Source of the DNA: Solwaraspora sp. WMMD406
GTDB lineage: Bacteria; Actinomycetota; Actinomycetes; Mycobacteriales; Micromonosporaceae
DNA length: 64,000 nt
Reading direction: 5' to 3'
Assembly (NCBI RefSeq): GCF_029626025.1
Contig: NZ_JARUBF010000001.1
Span: forward strand, 1,302,001-1,366,000
How positions within the stretch are numbered: position 1 is the first letter of the stretch; the number at the start of each line of letters is the position of its first letter. A model generated the notes under the pieces. The model had not been told where the DNA came from. It ran no database searches and worked only from the letters and a program-made list of their open reading frames with translations. Shown piece after piece: positions 16,984 to 30,686 of this stretch. A program made the translations under genes and the position numbers.

Positions 16984-17430
16984 ATGCCCTTGGAACCGTC
17001 CTTCGTCGGCCGGAGCTATCCGCCGAGCAGCCCGTACCTGGTGGGTCGGGAAAAGGTCCGTGAGTTCGCGGTGGCGATCGGCGCGACCGATCCGATCCAC
17101 CACGACCCCGCTGCGGCCCGTGCGGCCGGCTACCCGGACGTGGTGGCACCGCCCACGTTCCCGATCGTGATCACCATGGCCTCGACCGAGCGGATCGTCA
17201 CCGATCCGCAACTCGGCGTCGACTACACCCGGGTGGTTCACGGCGATCAACGGTTCCGCTACGCCCGCCCGGTCGTGGCCGGCGACGAACTAGTCTGCGT
17301 CGACTCGATCGACGACATCGTGTCCCGTAGCGGGCACGACTTCCTCACCACGCGGACCGAGGTGGCCACCATGTCAGGCGAGCCTGTGGTGACGGTGTGG
17401 ATGAAACTGGTCGTACGGGGCGAGGACTGA
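16984..17430 (+). CDS. HadA-like hot-dog dehydratase subunit (MaoC family)
   Basis: A 148-residue protein with the N-terminal dehydratase hot-dog domain. The segment DPIHHDPAAARAAGYPDVVAP matches the HadA-type hydratase motif, followed by GDQRFRYARPVVAGDELVC. In mycobacteria HadA pairs with HadB as the 3-hydroxyacyl-ACP dehydratase of fatty acid synthase II; the HadB-like partner follows 14 bases downstream here. This genus is not expected to make mycolic acids, so a general fatty-acid or related dehydration role is more likely. ATG start at 16984. Confidence 0.88.
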   Translation: MPLEPSFVGRSYPPSSPYLVGREKVREFAVAIGATDPIHHDPAAARAAGYPDVVAPPTFPIVITMASTERIVTDPQLGVDYTRVVHGDQRFRYARPVVAGDELVCVDSIDDIVSRSGHDFLTTRTEVATMSGEPVVTVWMKLVVRGED

Positions 17431-17444
17431 GGGGGCGGGGCGAG

Positions 17445-17837
17445 ATGGAGCTGCCGGTGCGACGGTTCCGGGTGACCCGGGCCGATCTGGTGCGGTACGC
17501 CGGAGCCTCCGGCGACTTCAACCCGATCCACTGGAACGAGCGGTTCGCCGGTCAGGTCGGCCTGCCCGGGGTGATCGCCCACGGCATGTTCACCATGGCT
17601 CTGGCCGGTCGGGCGGTGGCCGACTGGGCCGGTGGCCCGGACGCGGTCGTGGAGTTCGGGGCGCGGTTCACCCGCCCGGTGGTGGTGCCCGACGACGACG
17701 AGGGCACCGAGATCGACGTGTCGGGTGTGCTCAAGGGCCAGACCGATGATGGGTTGACCAGGATCGATGTCACAGCGACCTGCCTCGGCGAGAAGGTGCT
17801 CTCCCAGGCTCGGGCCTTGGTGCGGCGCGGCGACTGA
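17445..17837 (+). CDS. HadB-like MaoC-family (R)-hydratase/dehydratase subunit
   Basis: A 130-residue single hot-dog protein with the hydratase-2 catalytic motif DFNPIHWNERFA near residue 25, holding the Asp and His that activate water, and GVIAHGMFTMALAGR, the conserved helix of MaoC proteins. It probably forms a heterodimer with the HadA-like product just upstream, supplying the active site. ATG at 17445 was chosen over an earlier in-frame ATG at 17397 that lies inside the upstream gene, because the family start MELPVRRFRVTR follows it. Confidence 0.88.
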   Translation: MELPVRRFRVTRADLVRYAGASGDFNPIHWNERFAGQVGLPGVIAHGMFTMALAGRAVADWAGGPDAVVEFGARFTRPVVVPDDDEGTEIDVSGVLKGQTDDGLTRIDVTATCLGEKVLSQARALVRRGD

Positions 17838-17890
17838 TCGGTGTCGCCACCGCCGGTCCACCGCCGACCGACACCGATGCAGGTAGCCGG

Positions 17891-17920
17891 TTGGGAAAGT
17901 CGTCCGTTTACCCGTACACT
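17891..17920 (+). promoter_or_regulatory. Likely promoter of tRNA-Trp (and secE-nusG)
   Basis: TTGGGA (17891-17896), 18-base spacer, TACACT (17915-17920), about 80 bases before the tRNA. Confidence 0.6.
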
Positions 17921-18002
17921 GATCCGCCGTGGGGTTCGTACCCCCTGATCAGTCCTGCTTGGCTCACCAGCCGGCATGGCTGGGCCAGGGATCGACCCGC
18001 AC

Positions 18003-18075
<73 letters not shown>

Positions 18076-18211
18076 CGCCTAAGGCCTGACCGGCCCCGGT
18101 GGGTCGGCGTCGTCCCCGTTGGCGGCCGTTCCGCAGGGGAGTGGCCGGCGTGCACGACGCAGCGCGCGTCCCACCTGACGCGTGACCCAACCACCCGTGA
18201 CGGAGGGCGAG

Positions 18212-18607
18212 ATGGCCGAGAGGAACCGGCGTGGCGATGACGCCGCGGACGACCGCCCCGAGGACGAGTCGTTCGACGACGAGGCGATCGCCGATGACGA
18301 CGCCACGGACGACGACGAGCCGGTAGCGCGCGGTGGTACGGCCACCCGGTCGAAGCCCAAGTCGGAGGCGGCGGACGGCCGTCCCAAGGCCAAGGCCGAC
18401 GCCCGCGTGGGCTTTTTCGGCCGGATCATCCGATTCATCCGCGAAGTGGTCGCCGAACTGCGTAAGGTCATCTGGCCGACCCGCAAGGAGTTGCTGACCT
18501 ACACCGCCGTGGTGGTCGTGTTCATCGCGGTCATGTTGACCATCGTGGCCGGGTTGGACTTCGTGTTCGCCAAGGGTGTGCTGTGGGTATTCGGTAACCC
18601 CAGCTGA
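18212..18607 (+). CDS. secE: Preprotein translocase subunit SecE
   Basis: Small essential subunit of the SecYEG channel (131 residues). An acidic, Asp-rich N-terminus (about 1-60) comes before the conserved amphipathic segment FIREVVAELRKVIWPTRKEL and one transmembrane helix (YTAVVVVFIAVMLTIVAGLD). The ATG at 18212, with GGAGGG about six bases before, was chosen over GTG at 18182. The nusG GTG follows after 21 bases. Confidence 0.95.
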   Translation: MAERNRRGDDAADDRPEDESFDDEAIADDDATDDDEPVARGGTATRSKPKSEAADGRPKAKADARVGFFGRIIRFIREVVAELRKVIWPTRKELLTYTAVVVVFIAVMLTIVAGLDFVFAKGVLWVFGNPS

Positions 18608-18628
18608 CAGTGACGGAAGTGAGCAAGC

Positions 18629-19348
18629 GTGCCTGAGTACGACGAGACCGCCGGCGTCACCGACGAGCAGTCCACGGTGGCGACGGCGGAGGCTGACGAG
18701 TCGGTCGAGGCCGCCAGCGACACCTCGGTCCCCGCTGCCGAGCCCGACGAGGAAGAGTTCGACCCCGTCGCCGAACTGCGGCAGAAGCTTCGGTACGCCC
18801 CCGGTGACTGGTACGTGGTGCACTCGTACGCCGGCTACGAGAACAAGGTCAAGACCAACCTCGAGACCCGGATCAGCAGCCTCGACATGGAGGAGTTCAT
18901 CTTCCAGGTGGAGGTGCCCACCCGGGAGGAGGTCGAGGTCAAGAACGGCAAGCGGCTGCAGGTGCAGAACAAGGTCTTCCCCGGCTACATCCTGGTCCGG
19001 ATGGATCTGACGCCCGAGTCGTACTCCTGCGTGCGCAACACCCCGGGGGTGACCGGCTTCGTGGGTGCCACCGACCGGGCCGACCGGCCGGCGCCGCTCT
19101 CGCTCGACGAGGTGCTCAAGTGGCTCGCCCCGGCGGTCGCCGCCGAGCCCAAGAAGTCCAAGCCCGAGATCAAGGTCCTCGACTTCGAGGTCGGCGACTC
19201 GGTCACCGTCACCGACGGTGCCTTCGCGTCGCTGCCGGCCACGATCAGCGAGATCAACGCCGATCAGCAGAAGCTCAAGGTGCTGGTGTCGATCTTCGGC
19301 CGGGAGACTCCGGTGGAGCTCAACTTCAACCAGGTCGCCAAGATCTGA
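18629..19348 (+). CDS. nusG: Transcription termination/antitermination protein NusG
   Basis: RNA polymerase elongation factor (239 residues). An acidic N-terminal extension of about 55 residues, common in actinobacteria, precedes the NGN domain ([36 protein letters not shown]) and the C-terminal KOW domain ([31 protein letters not shown]). GTG start at 18629. It is followed by a 24-base-period direct repeat that spans the stop codon. Confidence 0.97.
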   Translation: MPEYDETAGVTDEQSTVATAEADESVEAASDTSVPAAEPDEEEFDPVAELRQKLRYAPGDWYVVHSYAGYENKVKTNLETRISSLDMEEFIFQVEVPTREEVEVKNGKRLQVQNKVFPGYILVRMDLTPESYSCVRNTPGVTGFVGATDRADRPAPLSLDEVLKWLAPAVAAEPKKSKPEIKVLDFEVGDSVTVTDGAFASLPATISEINADQQKLKVLVSIFGRETPVELNFNQVAKI

Positions 19349-19382
19349 TCGGTCGGCGTGGCCAAGATCTGATCGGTCGGCG
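19337..19382. repeat. Tandem duplication across the nusG stop codon
   Basis: The 22-base unit starting GCCAAGATCTGATCGGTCGG occurs at 19337 and again at 19361 (period 24). The first copy holds the nusG stop codon. Confidence 0.9.
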
Positions 19383-19554
19383 AGTCGGAGGGTCACGTCG
19401 ACCACCCGAAGCCGGGTTGTCGGGACCACTGCGCTACCCTAGAACGTCGGCCCCAGGCCGCGCCTGACCGTGCGCGCGTGCCGAGGGCTCGTCAGCCTCC
19501 GGTGACGTCCAGCAGATCCGGTGCAGTCCACCAGATCAAGCCCCAGGAAGAGAC

Positions 19555-19986
19555 ATGCCTCCCAAGAAGAAGCTCGTCAAGACGTTCACGCTGCAGCTGC
19601 CGGCGGGCCAGGCCACGCCGGCACCGCCGGTCGGTCCGGCGCTCGGTCAGCATGGCGTGAACATCATGGAGTTCTGCAAGTCCTACAACGCGCAGACCGA
19701 GGCCCAGCGTGGCGACATCGTGCCGGCCGAGATCAGCGTGTACGAGGACCGCACCTTCACCTTCGTGCTGAAGACCCCGCCCGCCGCCCGGCTGCTGCTC
19801 AAGGCCGCCGGCGTGCCGAAGGGCTCCGGGGTGCCGCAGGCCACCAAGGTCGGTTCGGTGACCACGGCCCAGCTGCGCGAGATCGCCGAGAAGAAGATGG
19901 CCGACCTCAACGCCAACAGCATCGAGCAGGCGGAGAAGATCATCGCCGGGACCGCCCGGTCGATGGGGATCACCGTCAAGGAGTGA
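19555..19986 (+). CDS. rplK: 50S ribosomal protein L11
   Basis: GTPase-centre protein that binds 23S rRNA and is needed for the stringent response; target region of thiostrepton-like drugs. 143 residues, family length. Conserved [20 protein letters not shown] at the N-terminal domain with the proline-rich helix, and ARSMGITV at the end. ATG at 19555 after CAGGAAGAG. It is in an operon with rplA 88 bases downstream. Confidence 0.98.
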   Translation: MPPKKKLVKTFTLQLPAGQATPAPPVGPALGQHGVNIMEFCKSYNAQTEAQRGDIVPAEISVYEDRTFTFVLKTPPAARLLLKAAGVPKGSGVPQATKVGSVTTAQLREIAEKKMADLNANSIEQAEKIIAGTARSMGITVKE

Positions 19987-20074
19987 CGTTCCGGTCCGCC
20001 GTACGGACCGGCCGACCACCGTGGGAGGGTACGCGCGTCGCGCGGCCCGCCATCGACCACAGGAGCCAGACACC

Positions 20075-20791
20075 ATGCAGCGCAGCAAGAGTTACCGCAA
20101 AGCCAGTGACCTGATCGACCGGGCGAAGCTCTACACCCCGGCGGAGGCGGTCAAGCTGGCCAAGGACACCACCAACGTCAAGTTCGACGCCACGGTCGAG
20201 GTCGCGATGCGCCTCGGCGTCGACCCGCGTAAAGCGGACCAGATGGTCCGAGGCACCGTCAACCTGCCGCACGGCACTGGTAAGACCGCGCGGGTGATCG
20301 TCTTCGCCGCCGGTGCCAAGGCAGAGGAGGCGGTGGCCGCCGGTGCGGACGAGGTCGGCACCGACGAGCTGGTCGCCCGGATCCAGGGCGGTTGGCTGGA
20401 CTTCGACGCGGCGATCGCCACTCCGGACCAGATGGCGAAGATCGGTCGGATCGCGCGGATCCTGGGCCCGCGCGGCCTGATGCCCAACCCGAAGACCGGC
20501 ACGGTCACCATGGACGTCACCAAGGCCGTCTCGGACATCAAGGGCGGTAAGATCACCTTCCGGGTGGACAAGCACTCCAACCTGCACCTGATCATCGGCA
20601 AGGCGTCGTTCGGCGAGACCCAGCTGATCGAAAACTACGCGGCGGTGCTGGACGAGGTGCTGCGGGCCAAGCCGTCGGCGGCCAAGGGCAAGTACCTCAG
20701 GAAGGTCGTGCTCACCACGACCATGGGCCCGGGTGTCCCGGTGGACCCGAACGTGGTGAAGAACCTCACCGAGGCGGCCGGCGAGAGCTGA
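20075..20791 (+). CDS. rplA: 50S ribosomal protein L1
   Basis: L1-stalk protein of 238 residues that binds 23S rRNA and can repress its own mRNA. Motifs: [36 protein letters not shown] and the C-terminal [12 protein letters not shown]. The ATG at 20075 with AGGAG 14 bases before was taken over the earlier in-frame start at 20021. The operon ends with a 16-bp hairpin. Confidence 0.98.
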   Translation: MQRSKSYRKASDLIDRAKLYTPAEAVKLAKDTTNVKFDATVEVAMRLGVDPRKADQMVRGTVNLPHGTGKTARVIVFAAGAKAEEAVAAGADEVGTDELVARIQGGWLDFDAAIATPDQMAKIGRIARILGPRGLMPNPKTGTVTMDVTKAVSDIKGGKITFRVDKHSNLHLIIGKASFGETQLIENYAAVLDEVLRAKPSAAKGKYLRKVVLTTTMGPGVPVDPNVVKNLTEAAGES

Positions 20792-20806
20792 GCACACACC
20801 GGCGAC

Positions 20807-20848
20807 ATTCGGGGCTGGTCCGGCGGGTACATCGGACCAGCCCCGAAT
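20807..20848 (+). terminator. Terminator hairpin of rplK-rplA
   Basis: Perfect 16-bp stem (20807-20822 with 20833-20848) and a 10-base loop, followed by CGATTTGG. It separates rplKA from the rplJL promoter directly downstream. Confidence 0.75.
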
Positions 20849-20852
20849 CGAT

Positions 20853-20882
20853 TTGGTGTCGGCATCGAGTGTGCCGTACGCT
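20853..20882 (+). promoter_or_regulatory. Likely rplJ-rplL promoter
   Basis: TTGGTG (20853-20858), 18-base spacer, TACGCT (20877-20882). Transcription would start near 20889 and run through a long leader. Confidence 0.55.
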
Positions 20883-20888
20883 TTTCTC

Positions 20889-21148
20889 ATCCACACCCAA
20901 AGACCGCTGGTCACCGTGCCTCGGCACGGTTGAAGGTCCCGTTTCCACGGGCGGCCCGCGCAGGGGCGGAACGACGTCGAGTAGTAGCCGTCGGTCGACG
21001 GCAGCCTCGCCCCGTGCGCCTCTCGCGCCGGGGCGTTTTTCGTGGTCGCGGGATCTTCACGACCGACTCGGGCCTCCTGGGCCGGTCATCCTGACCGACC
21101 CGGCCGCCTGAGCCGGTCACCCAGCCTGGAGCACCAGAGAGGAGGGAC
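20889..21148 (+). ncRNA. L10 leader of rplJ-rplL with attenuator hairpin
   Basis: The 357-base gap before rplJ holds a 260-base leader with the look of the ribosomal L10 leader family: AGACCGCTGGTCACCGTGCC, a paired GCACGG, AAGGTCCC and GGGCGGCCCGCGCAGGG. In bacteria L10(L12)4 binds this leader to control synthesis. At 21009-21034 a GC stem with inner pairs (GCCCCG / CGGGGC and GCGC / GCGC) is followed by a run of five T (21036-21040), so control here may be by transcription attenuation. The ribosome site GGAGGG is at the 3' end. Confidence 0.75.
21009..21040 (+). terminator. Intrinsic attenuator in the L10 leader
   Basis: Stem-loop with 6 + 4 pairs, a one-base bulge and loop CTCTC, then GTTTTT. 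It is 108 bases before the rplJ start and is the only clear hairpin-plus-T-run in the ribosomal protein block. Confidence 0.7.
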
Positions 21149-21691
21149 ATGGCGGACAAGCCGGTTCGAGCCGACAAGGCGACGGCGGTCGCTGAGCTGA
21201 CCGAACGTTTCCGGGAGTCCGGGGCCACCGTGTTGACCGAGTACCGCGGCCTGACCGTCGCTCAGCTGACCCAGCTGCGGCGATCGTTGGGACAGAGCGC
21301 GACCTACTCGGTGGCGAAGAACACCCTGGCCAAGCGGGCCGCGTCGGACGCGGGCATCGACGGACTCGACGAGCTGTTCACCGGTCCTACCGCGCTCACC
21401 TTCGTCTCCGGCGACGTCGTCGAGGCGGCCAAGGGTCTGCGTGACTTCGCGAAGGCCAACCCGATGCTTGTCATCAAGGGTGGCGTATTCGAGGGCCGGG
21501 CGATCACCGCTACCGAGGTCACCAAGCTGGCCGACCTCGAATCCCGCGAGGTGCTGCTGGCCAAGCTGGCCGGTGCGATGAAGGCGAACCTGAGCAAGGC
21601 CGCGGCCGTGCTGCAGGCTCCGCTGTCCAAGACCGCCCGCCTGGCGGCGGCGCTGCAGGAAAAGCGCGAATCCGAGGGTACGCAGGCCTGA
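21149..21691 (+). CDS. rplJ: 50S ribosomal protein L10
   Basis: Base of the ribosomal stalk; binds L11 rRNA region and L12 dimers (180 residues). Conserved [18 protein letters not shown] and [12 protein letters not shown] near the N-terminus; the C-terminal helix (about 140-175) is the L12 docking site. ATG at 21149 after GAGGAGGGAC. Next gene rplL after 43 bases. Likely autoregulated through the leader upstream. Confidence 0.98.
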   Translation: MADKPVRADKATAVAELTERFRESGATVLTEYRGLTVAQLTQLRRSLGQSATYSVAKNTLAKRAASDAGIDGLDELFTGPTALTFVSGDVVEAAKGLRDFAKANPMLVIKGGVFEGRAITATEVTKLADLESREVLLAKLAGAMKANLSKAAAVLQAPLSKTARLAAALQEKRESEGTQA

Positions 21692-21734
21692 GTCGCCTGG
21701 TTCCCGTACACGTTGAATTGAAAGGATGCCAGCC

Positions 21735-22118
21735 ATGGCGAAGCTCAGCACCGACGAGCTGCTCGACGCGTTCAAGGAGATGACGCTGATCGAGCTGTCG
21801 GAGTTCGTGAAGCAGTTCGAAGAGACTTTCGACGTCACCGCCGCCGCGCCGGTCGCGGTGGCCGCCGCCGGTCCGGCCGCCGCCGCGGTCGAGGCCGAGC
21901 CGGAGAAGGACGAGTTCGACGTCATCCTTGAGGCTGACGGCGGCAAGAAGATCCAGGTCATCAAGGTTGTCCGGGAACTGACCGGACTCGGCCTCAAGGA
22001 AGCCAAGGACCTGGTCGAGGCCGCGCCGAAGGCCGTTCTGGAGAAGGCCAACAAGGAAGCCGCCGACAAGGCCAAGGCGAAGCTCGAGGCGGAGGGTGCG
22101 AAGGTCACCCTCAAGTGA
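21735..22118 (+). CDS. rplL: 50S ribosomal protein L7/L12
   Basis: Stalk protein (127 residues) that recruits translation GTPases. N-terminal dimer domain [21 protein letters not shown], an Ala/Pro hinge (about 37-55), and the C-terminal domain with [20 protein letters not shown]. The ATG at 21735 lies eight bases after GAAAGGA; the ATG at 21726 is too close to that site. A hairpin follows. Confidence 0.98.
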   Translation: MAKLSTDELLDAFKEMTLIELSEFVKQFEETFDVTAAAPVAVAAAGPAAAAVEAEPEKDEFDVILEADGGKKIQVIKVVRELTGLGLKEAKDLVEAAPKAVLEKANKEAADKAKAKLEAEGAKVTLK

Positions 22119-22136
22119 CCTGACCCACATCGCGCG

Positions 22137-22181
22137 CGAAAGCGGGCGGCGATCCCCATCGGGGGTTGCCGCCCGCTTTCG
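22137..22181 (+). terminator. Terminator hairpin after rplL
   Basis: Perfect 14-bp stem CGAAAGCGGGCGGC with its complement (22137-22150, 22168-22181), followed by TTCG. It likely limits read-through from rplJL to rpoBC. Confidence 0.75.
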
Positions 22182-22634
22182 TTCGAATACCCGGTGCGAT
22201 TGCCCGATGATCAGGGCATTTCGCCTTCCGGCCTGCTCCGAGAGGTCGATGGAGCGCCGGCTGCCAGGCCGAAGCGTGTTGACCTAGCCGCTCGGCAGGC
22301 CTTGACGCGGCCGGTGACGGCAGGCACGCTGACTAGAGCAAAACTGATCCGTGGCTCGCCAAGAGCTTCGGGAGCGCCAAGAGCTTCCGGAGCGCCAACG
22401 GCCACCCTGCCAAGGGCATCGGGACGCCAACGGCACCGGTACGCCAACGGCGGCAGCGGTTCAGGCTTGCGACGGCCATCGCTGGGTAATGGCTCCAGCG
22501 GCGGGCGCCGACGGTGGCGCACCGCAGCAGCCAGCCCCACGAGGTCGGCGTGGAAGTGTCGCGTTCCGAGCGGCGCGTAGATGCCCCAGGATGGGCGTCC
22601 GTGTCCGGCTCCGCGATGCTCTGCGGCGACTGGC
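22182..22634. other. Gene-free region upstream of rpoB with short repeats
   Basis: About 450 bases without a supported gene. It has a 19-base tandem duplication (CGCCAAGAGCTTC..GAG at 22357 and 22376) and then several degenerate CGCCAACGG steps (22395 to about 22450). The open frame 22351-22668 gives an Arg/Gln-rich low-complexity product and is not taken as a gene. Confidence 0.6.
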
Positions 22635-22663
22635 TGGACAGCGGTTAGCCGCTCGGCTACACT
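22635..22663 (+). promoter_or_regulatory. rpoB promoter
   Basis: TGGACA (22635-22640), 17-base spacer, TACACT (22658-22663). The spacer contains the dyad AGCGG-TTAG-CCGCT (22640-22653). A start near 22670 leaves a 120-base leader before the TTG of rpoB. Confidence 0.65.
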
Positions 22664-22789
22664 GCTAGTTTGCGCTGCCTTCCGACTTGCCTCGCGCCCG
22701 GAATGTCCGATCCTGGATATTTTGACCGAGGTTCTTTGGAGTGCGCGCGAAACAGCCGTCTGCAGCACCGGTCCTCGGAAGGACGCATC

Positions 22790-25700
22790 TTGGCAGCTTC
22801 CCGCCCTGCGAAGACCAGCCGTACGTCGAGCGCTTTCGCTCCTCGCCGGATTTCATTCGGCCGGATCACCGAACATCTCGAGGTCCCCAACCTGCTGTCC
22901 ATCCAGACCGAGTCGTTCGACTGGCTGGTGGGCAACGAGGCTTGGCAGGGCCGGTCGGCTGACGACCCGCACGCACGTTCAGGCCTCGCGGAGATTCTCG
23001 ACGAGATCAGTCCCATTGAGGACTTCTCTGGCACTATGTCGCTTTCCTTCTCCAGCCCACGCTTCGACGAGGTCAAGGCCTCGATCGAGGAGTGCAAGGA
23101 GAAGGACCTGACCTACTGCGCACCGCTCTTCGTGACCGCGGAGTTCACCAACAACACCACTGGCGAGATCAAGAGCCAGACGGTGTTCATGGGTGACTTC
23201 CCGATGATGACGCCGAAGGGCACCTTCATCATCAACGGCACCGAGCGTGTGGTGGTCAGTCAGCTCGTCCGGTCGCCGGGCGTGTACTTCGACAAGCAGC
23301 CCGACAAGACCTCCGACCGCGATCTGTCCAGCGTCAAGGTGATCCCGAGCCGGGGTGCCTGGCTGGAGTTCGACATCGACAAGCGGGACACCGTGGGTGT
23401 CCGCATCGACCGCAAGCGGCGTCAGGCCGTGACCGTCCTGCTCAAGGCCATCGGTTGGTCCGCCGACCGGATCCGGGAGCGGTTCGGCTGGTCCGAGCTG
23501 ATGATGACCACCCTGGAGAAGGACCACATCGCCGGGGCGGACGAGGCGCTGCTCGACATCTACCGCAAGCTCCGTCCTGGCGAGCCGCCGACCCGCGAGA
23601 ACGCGCAGACGCTGCTCGACAACCTGTTCTTCAACCCGAAGCGGTACGACGTCGCCAAGGTCGGTCGGTACAAGTTCAACAAGAAGCTCGAGTTGAACGT
23701 CCCGATCAACTCCGGGACGCTGACCGAGGACGACATCGTCGCCACCGTCGAGTACCTCTGCCGGCTGCACGCCGGCGAGGAAGGCTACGAGGCCGACGAC
23801 ATCGACCACTTCGGCAACCGGCGGCTGCGTACCGTCGGCGAGCTGATCCAGAACCAGGTACGGGTCGGCCTGTCCCGGATGGAGCGGGTCGTCCGCGAGC
23901 GGATGACCACCCAGGACGTCGAGGCCATCACGCCGCAGACCCTGATCAACATCCGCCCGGTGGTGGCGGCGATCAAGGAGTTCTTCGGCACCTCGCAGCT
24001 GTCCCAGTTCATGGACCAGACCAACCCGCTCGCCGGGTTGACCCACCGCCGGCGGCTCAGCGCCCTCGGCCCGGGTGGTCTGTCCCGGGAACGGGCCGGC
24101 TTCGAGGTCCGCGACGTGCACCCGTCGCACTACGGCCGGATGTGCCCGATCGAGACGCCGGAAGGCCCTAACATCGGCCTGATCGGCGCGCTGTCCACCT
24201 TTGGGCGGGTCAACCCGTTCGGCTTCATCGAGACGCCGTACCGCAAGGTGGTCGACGGCCGGGTCACCGACCAGATCGACTACCTGACCGCAGACGAGGA
24301 GGACCGGTTCGTCAAGGCGCAGGCCAACGCGCCGTTGATGGCCGACGGCACCTTCGCCGAGGAGCGGGTCCTGGTCCGACGCAAGGGTGGTGAGGTCGAC
24401 TTCGTCTCGCCGGCCGCCGTGGACTACATGGACGTCTCACCGCGGCAGATGGTCTCCGTGGCCACCGCGATGATCCCGTTCCTGGAGCACGACGACGCCA
24501 ACCGGGCACTGATGGGCGCGAACATGCAGCGTCAGGCGGTGCCGCTGGTCAAGGCGGAGTCCCCGCTGGTCGGCACCGGCATGGAGTACCGCGCGGCGGT
24601 CGACGCCGGCGACGTGGTGCTGGCCGAGGCCGGTGGCGTGGTCGAGGACCTCTGCGCCGACTACGTCACGGTGCACCAGGACGACGGCCACCGTCGGACC
24701 TACCTGCTGCACAAGTTCCGCCGCTCCAACGCCGGCTCCTGCGTCAACCAGAAGCCGACCGTCTTCGAAGGCGACCGGGTCGAGGCCGGCCAGGTCATCG
24801 CGGACGGCCCGTGCACCGACGAAGGCGAGATGGCCCTCGGCCGTAACCTGCTCGTGGCGTTCATGCCGTGGGAGGGCTACAACTACGAGGACGCGATCAT
24901 CCTGTCCCAGCGGCTGGTGCAGCAGGACGTGCTCACCTCGATCCACATCGAGGAGCACGAGGTCGACGCCCGGGACACCAAGCTCGGCCCGGAGGAGATC
25001 ACCCGCGACATTCCGAACGTCAGCGAGGAGATGCTCGCCGACCTCGACGAACGCGGCATCATCCGGATCGGTGCCGAGGTCGTTCCCGGCGACATCCTGG
25101 TCGGCAAGGTCACCCCGAAGGGCGAGACCGAGCTGACCCCGGAGGAGCGGCTGCTGCGGGCGATCTTCGGTGAGAAGGCCCGGGAGGTCCGGGACACCTC
25201 GCTGAAGGTGCCGCACGGCGAGACCGGCACGGTGATCGGCGTACGGACGTTCTCCCGCGACGACGGCGACGAGCTGCCGCCGGGCGTCAACGAGCTGGTC
25301 CGGGTCTACGTCGCCCAGAAGCGCAAGATCCAGGACGGCGACAAGCTCGCCGGCCGGCACGGCAACAAGGGTGTCATTTCCAAGATCCTCCCCGTCGAGG
25401 ACATGCCGTTCCTCTCCGACGGCACGCCGGTCGACGTCGTGCTCAACCCGCTCGGTGTGCCGGGCCGGATGAACATCGGGCAGATCCTGGAGACCCACCT
25501 CGGGTGGGTGGCCAAGACCGGTTGGAAGGTCGAGGGCGACGACGCCGAGTGGAAGGCCGCGCTGCGGTCCATTGGATCGGACGAAGCCGAGCCGGACACC
25601 AACGTCGCCACCCCGGTCTTCGACGGTGTCCAGGAGGAGGAGATCACCGGCCTGCTGGGCAGCACCCTGCCCAACCGGGACGGCGTCCAGCTGATCGGCA

Positions 25701-26221
25701 GTTCGGGCAAGGCCCAGCTGTTCGACGGACGGTCCGGCGAGCCGTTGCCGGACCCGATCGCGGTCGGCTACATCTACATCCTCAAGCTCAACCACCTGGT
25801 CGACGACAAGATCCACGCACGGTCGACCGGCCCGTACTCGATGATCACCCAGCAGCCGCTCGGCGGTAAGGCCCAGTTCGGTGGCCAGCGCTTCGGTGAG
25901 ATGGAGTGCTGGGCGATGCAGGCGTACGGCGCCGCCTACGCCCTCCAGGAACTGCTGACCATCAAGTCGGACGACGTCCTGGGCCGGGTCAAGGTCTACG
26001 AGGCGATCGTCAAGGGCGAGAACATCCCCGAGCCGGGCATCCCCGAGTCGTTCAAGGTGCTGCTCAAGGAGCTGCAGTCGCTGTGCCTCAACGTCGAGGT
26101 GCTCTCCAGCGACGGCGTGGCCCTGGAGATGCGTGAGACCGACGACGAGGTGTTCCGGGCCGCGGAGGAACTCGGTATCGACCTGTCCCGGCGGGAGCCG
26201 AGCTCGGTCGAGGAAGTGTGA
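22790..26221 (+). CDS. rpoB: DNA-directed RNA polymerase beta subunit
   Basis: Catalytic beta subunit (1143 residues). Start is TTG at 22790, six bases after CGGAAGGA; an ATG/GTG start further up would add non-homologous residues, and related actinobacteria also use TTG here. The rifampicin region at residues 400-424 reads [20 protein letters not shown] then RRRLS: D409, H419 and S424 (E. coli D516, H526, S531) are kept, but Thr replaces Asn at 411 and Ala replaces Ser at 415. The C-terminal segments contacting beta' ([18 protein letters not shown]) are complete. rpoC follows after a 132-base gap with a strong hairpin. Confidence 0.98.
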   Translation: MAASRPAKTSRTSSAFAPRRISFGRITEHLEVPNLLSIQTESFDWLVGNEAWQGRSADDPHARSGLAEILDEISPIEDFSGTMSLSFSSPRFDEVKASIEECKEKDLTYCAPLFVTAEFTNNTTGEIKSQTVFMGDFPMMTPKGTFIINGTERVVVSQLVRSPGVYFDKQPDKTSDRDLSSVKVIPSRGAWLEFDIDKRDTVGVRIDRKRRQAVTVLLKAIGWSADRIRERFGWSELMMTTLEKDHIAGADEALLDIYRKLRPGEPPTRENAQTLLDNLFFNPKRYDVAKVGRYKFNKKLELNVPINSGTLTEDDIVATVEYLCRLHAGEEGYEADDIDHFGNRRLRTVGELIQNQVRVGLSRMERVVRERMTTQDVEAITPQTLINIRPVVAAIKEFFGTSQLSQFMDQTNPLAGLTHRRRLSALGPGGLSRERAGFEVRDVHPSHYGRMCPIETPEGPNIGLIGALSTFGRVNPFGFIETPYRKVVDGRVTDQIDYLTADEEDRFVKAQANAPLMADGTFAEERVLVRRKGGEVDFVSPAAVDYMDVSPRQMVSVATAMIPFLEHDDANRALMGANMQRQAVPLVKAESPLVGTGMEYRAAVDAGDVVLAEAGGVVEDLCADYVTVHQDDGHRRTYLLHKFRRSNAGSCVNQKPTVFEGDRVEAGQVIADGPCTDEGEMALGRNLLVAFMPWEGYNYEDAIILSQRLVQQDVLTSIHIEEHEVDARDTKLGPEEITRDIPNVSEEMLADLDERGIIRIGAEVVPGDILVGKVTPKGETELTPEERLLRAIFGEKAREVRDTSLKVPHGETGTVIGVRTFSRDDGDELPPGVNELVRVYVAQKRKIQDGDKLAGRHGNKGVISKILPVEDMPFLSDGTPVDVVLNPLGVPGRMNIGQILETHLGWVAKTGWKVEGDDAEWKAALRSIGSDEAEPDTNVATPVFDGVQEEEITGLLGSTLPNRDGVQLIGSSGKAQLFDGRSGEPLPDPIAVGYIYILKLNHLVDDKIHARSTGPYSMITQQPLGGKAQFGGQRFGEMECWAMQAYGAAYALQELLTIKSDDVLGRVKVYEAIVKGENIPEPGIPESFKVLLKELQSLCLNVEVLSSDGVALEMRETDDEVFRAAEELGIDLSRREPSSVEEV

Positions 26222-26232
26222 GGTTCGAGTGA

Positions 26233-26302
26233 GGTCTGGGGCGGCTCGACCCGCTCCGGGCGGTCAGGCTTGATCCCTTCGCGGGTCGAGCCGCCCCAGA
26301 CC
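26233..26302 (+). other. Perfect 22-bp hairpin between rpoB and rpoC
   Basis: Arms 26233-26254 and 26281-26302 are fully complementary; the loop is 26 bases. No T-run follows, so it is not a standard intrinsic terminator; it may be a processing site or a barrier affecting the rpoB:rpoC ratio. Confidence 0.85.
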
Positions 26303-26353
26303 CCTCGCACCACGGAATCAGCAGCAACGACGACGACATAGGGGACACGAAAC

Positions 26354-30241
<3,888 letters not shown>

Positions 30242-30257
30242 CTCCGAGCACCAGATG

Positions 30258-30303
30258 TGAAGGTGCCTGCTCCACCATGAGTGCGGTGGAGCAGGCACCT
30301 TCA
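30258..30303 (+). terminator. Terminator hairpin after rpoC
   Basis: A perfect 19-bp stem (30258-30276 with 30285-30303), loop ATGAGTGC. It begins 17 bases after the rpoC stop; the T-run is poor. Confidence 0.75.
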
Positions 30304-30320
30304 GCTTGTAGGCTGGCGGG

Positions 30321-30686
30321 GTGCAGGTGACCCCGGTGCCCGCCGTAGCGCGGGAGACGCCGCGGCATCCCGCCGACCCCGATCCGGTGCGCTCCACCAA
30401 GGCAGGTGCCGTCTTCGCTCTCGGCTTGGTGGCGGCGATCACCGGGCTGCTGGTCGGGGGTGTCGTGCCGGCGACGCTCGCGCTGCTGCTCGCCCGGCAG
30501 GCGCGGCGCGAGGCATACCGGTCCGGCGGCTACCTGACCGGCGCTGTCTGGCTGCGCCGCGGCGAGCGGTTGGCCTTGGCCGGGCTGCTCCTCGGCGCGG
30601 TGACGTTGACGGTCGCGGTCGTGTTCGGCGTCTTCAGCTGGGCGACGGGACCGGTCGGACAGGACTTCGATCCCGGCATCGATTGA
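30321..30686 (+). CDS. Small membrane protein, DUF4190-like
   Basis: A 121-residue protein from GTG at 30321. A hydrophilic N-terminus (about 30 residues) is followed by two membrane helices with a basic loop between them (LARQARREAYRSGGY), a layout like DUF4190 proteins. Function unknown. It is in the gap between rpoC and rpsL together with a second protein of the same kind 150 bases on. Confidence 0.6.
   Translation: MQVTPVPAVARETPRHPADPDPVRSTKAGAVFALGLVAAITGLLVGGVVPATLALLLARQARREAYRSGGYLTGAVWLRRGERLALAGLLLGAVTLTVAVVFGVFSWATGPVGQDFDPGID

Noticed and set aside
19417-19440. Promoter for rplK from TTGTCG and TACCCT
   Set aside because: The spacer is only 12 bases, too short for a normal sigma-70 type promoter.
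22351-22668. Open frame of 105 residues upstream of rpoB
   Set aside because: Low-complexity Arg/Gln product made by a 19-base repeat; it overlaps the rpoB promoter.
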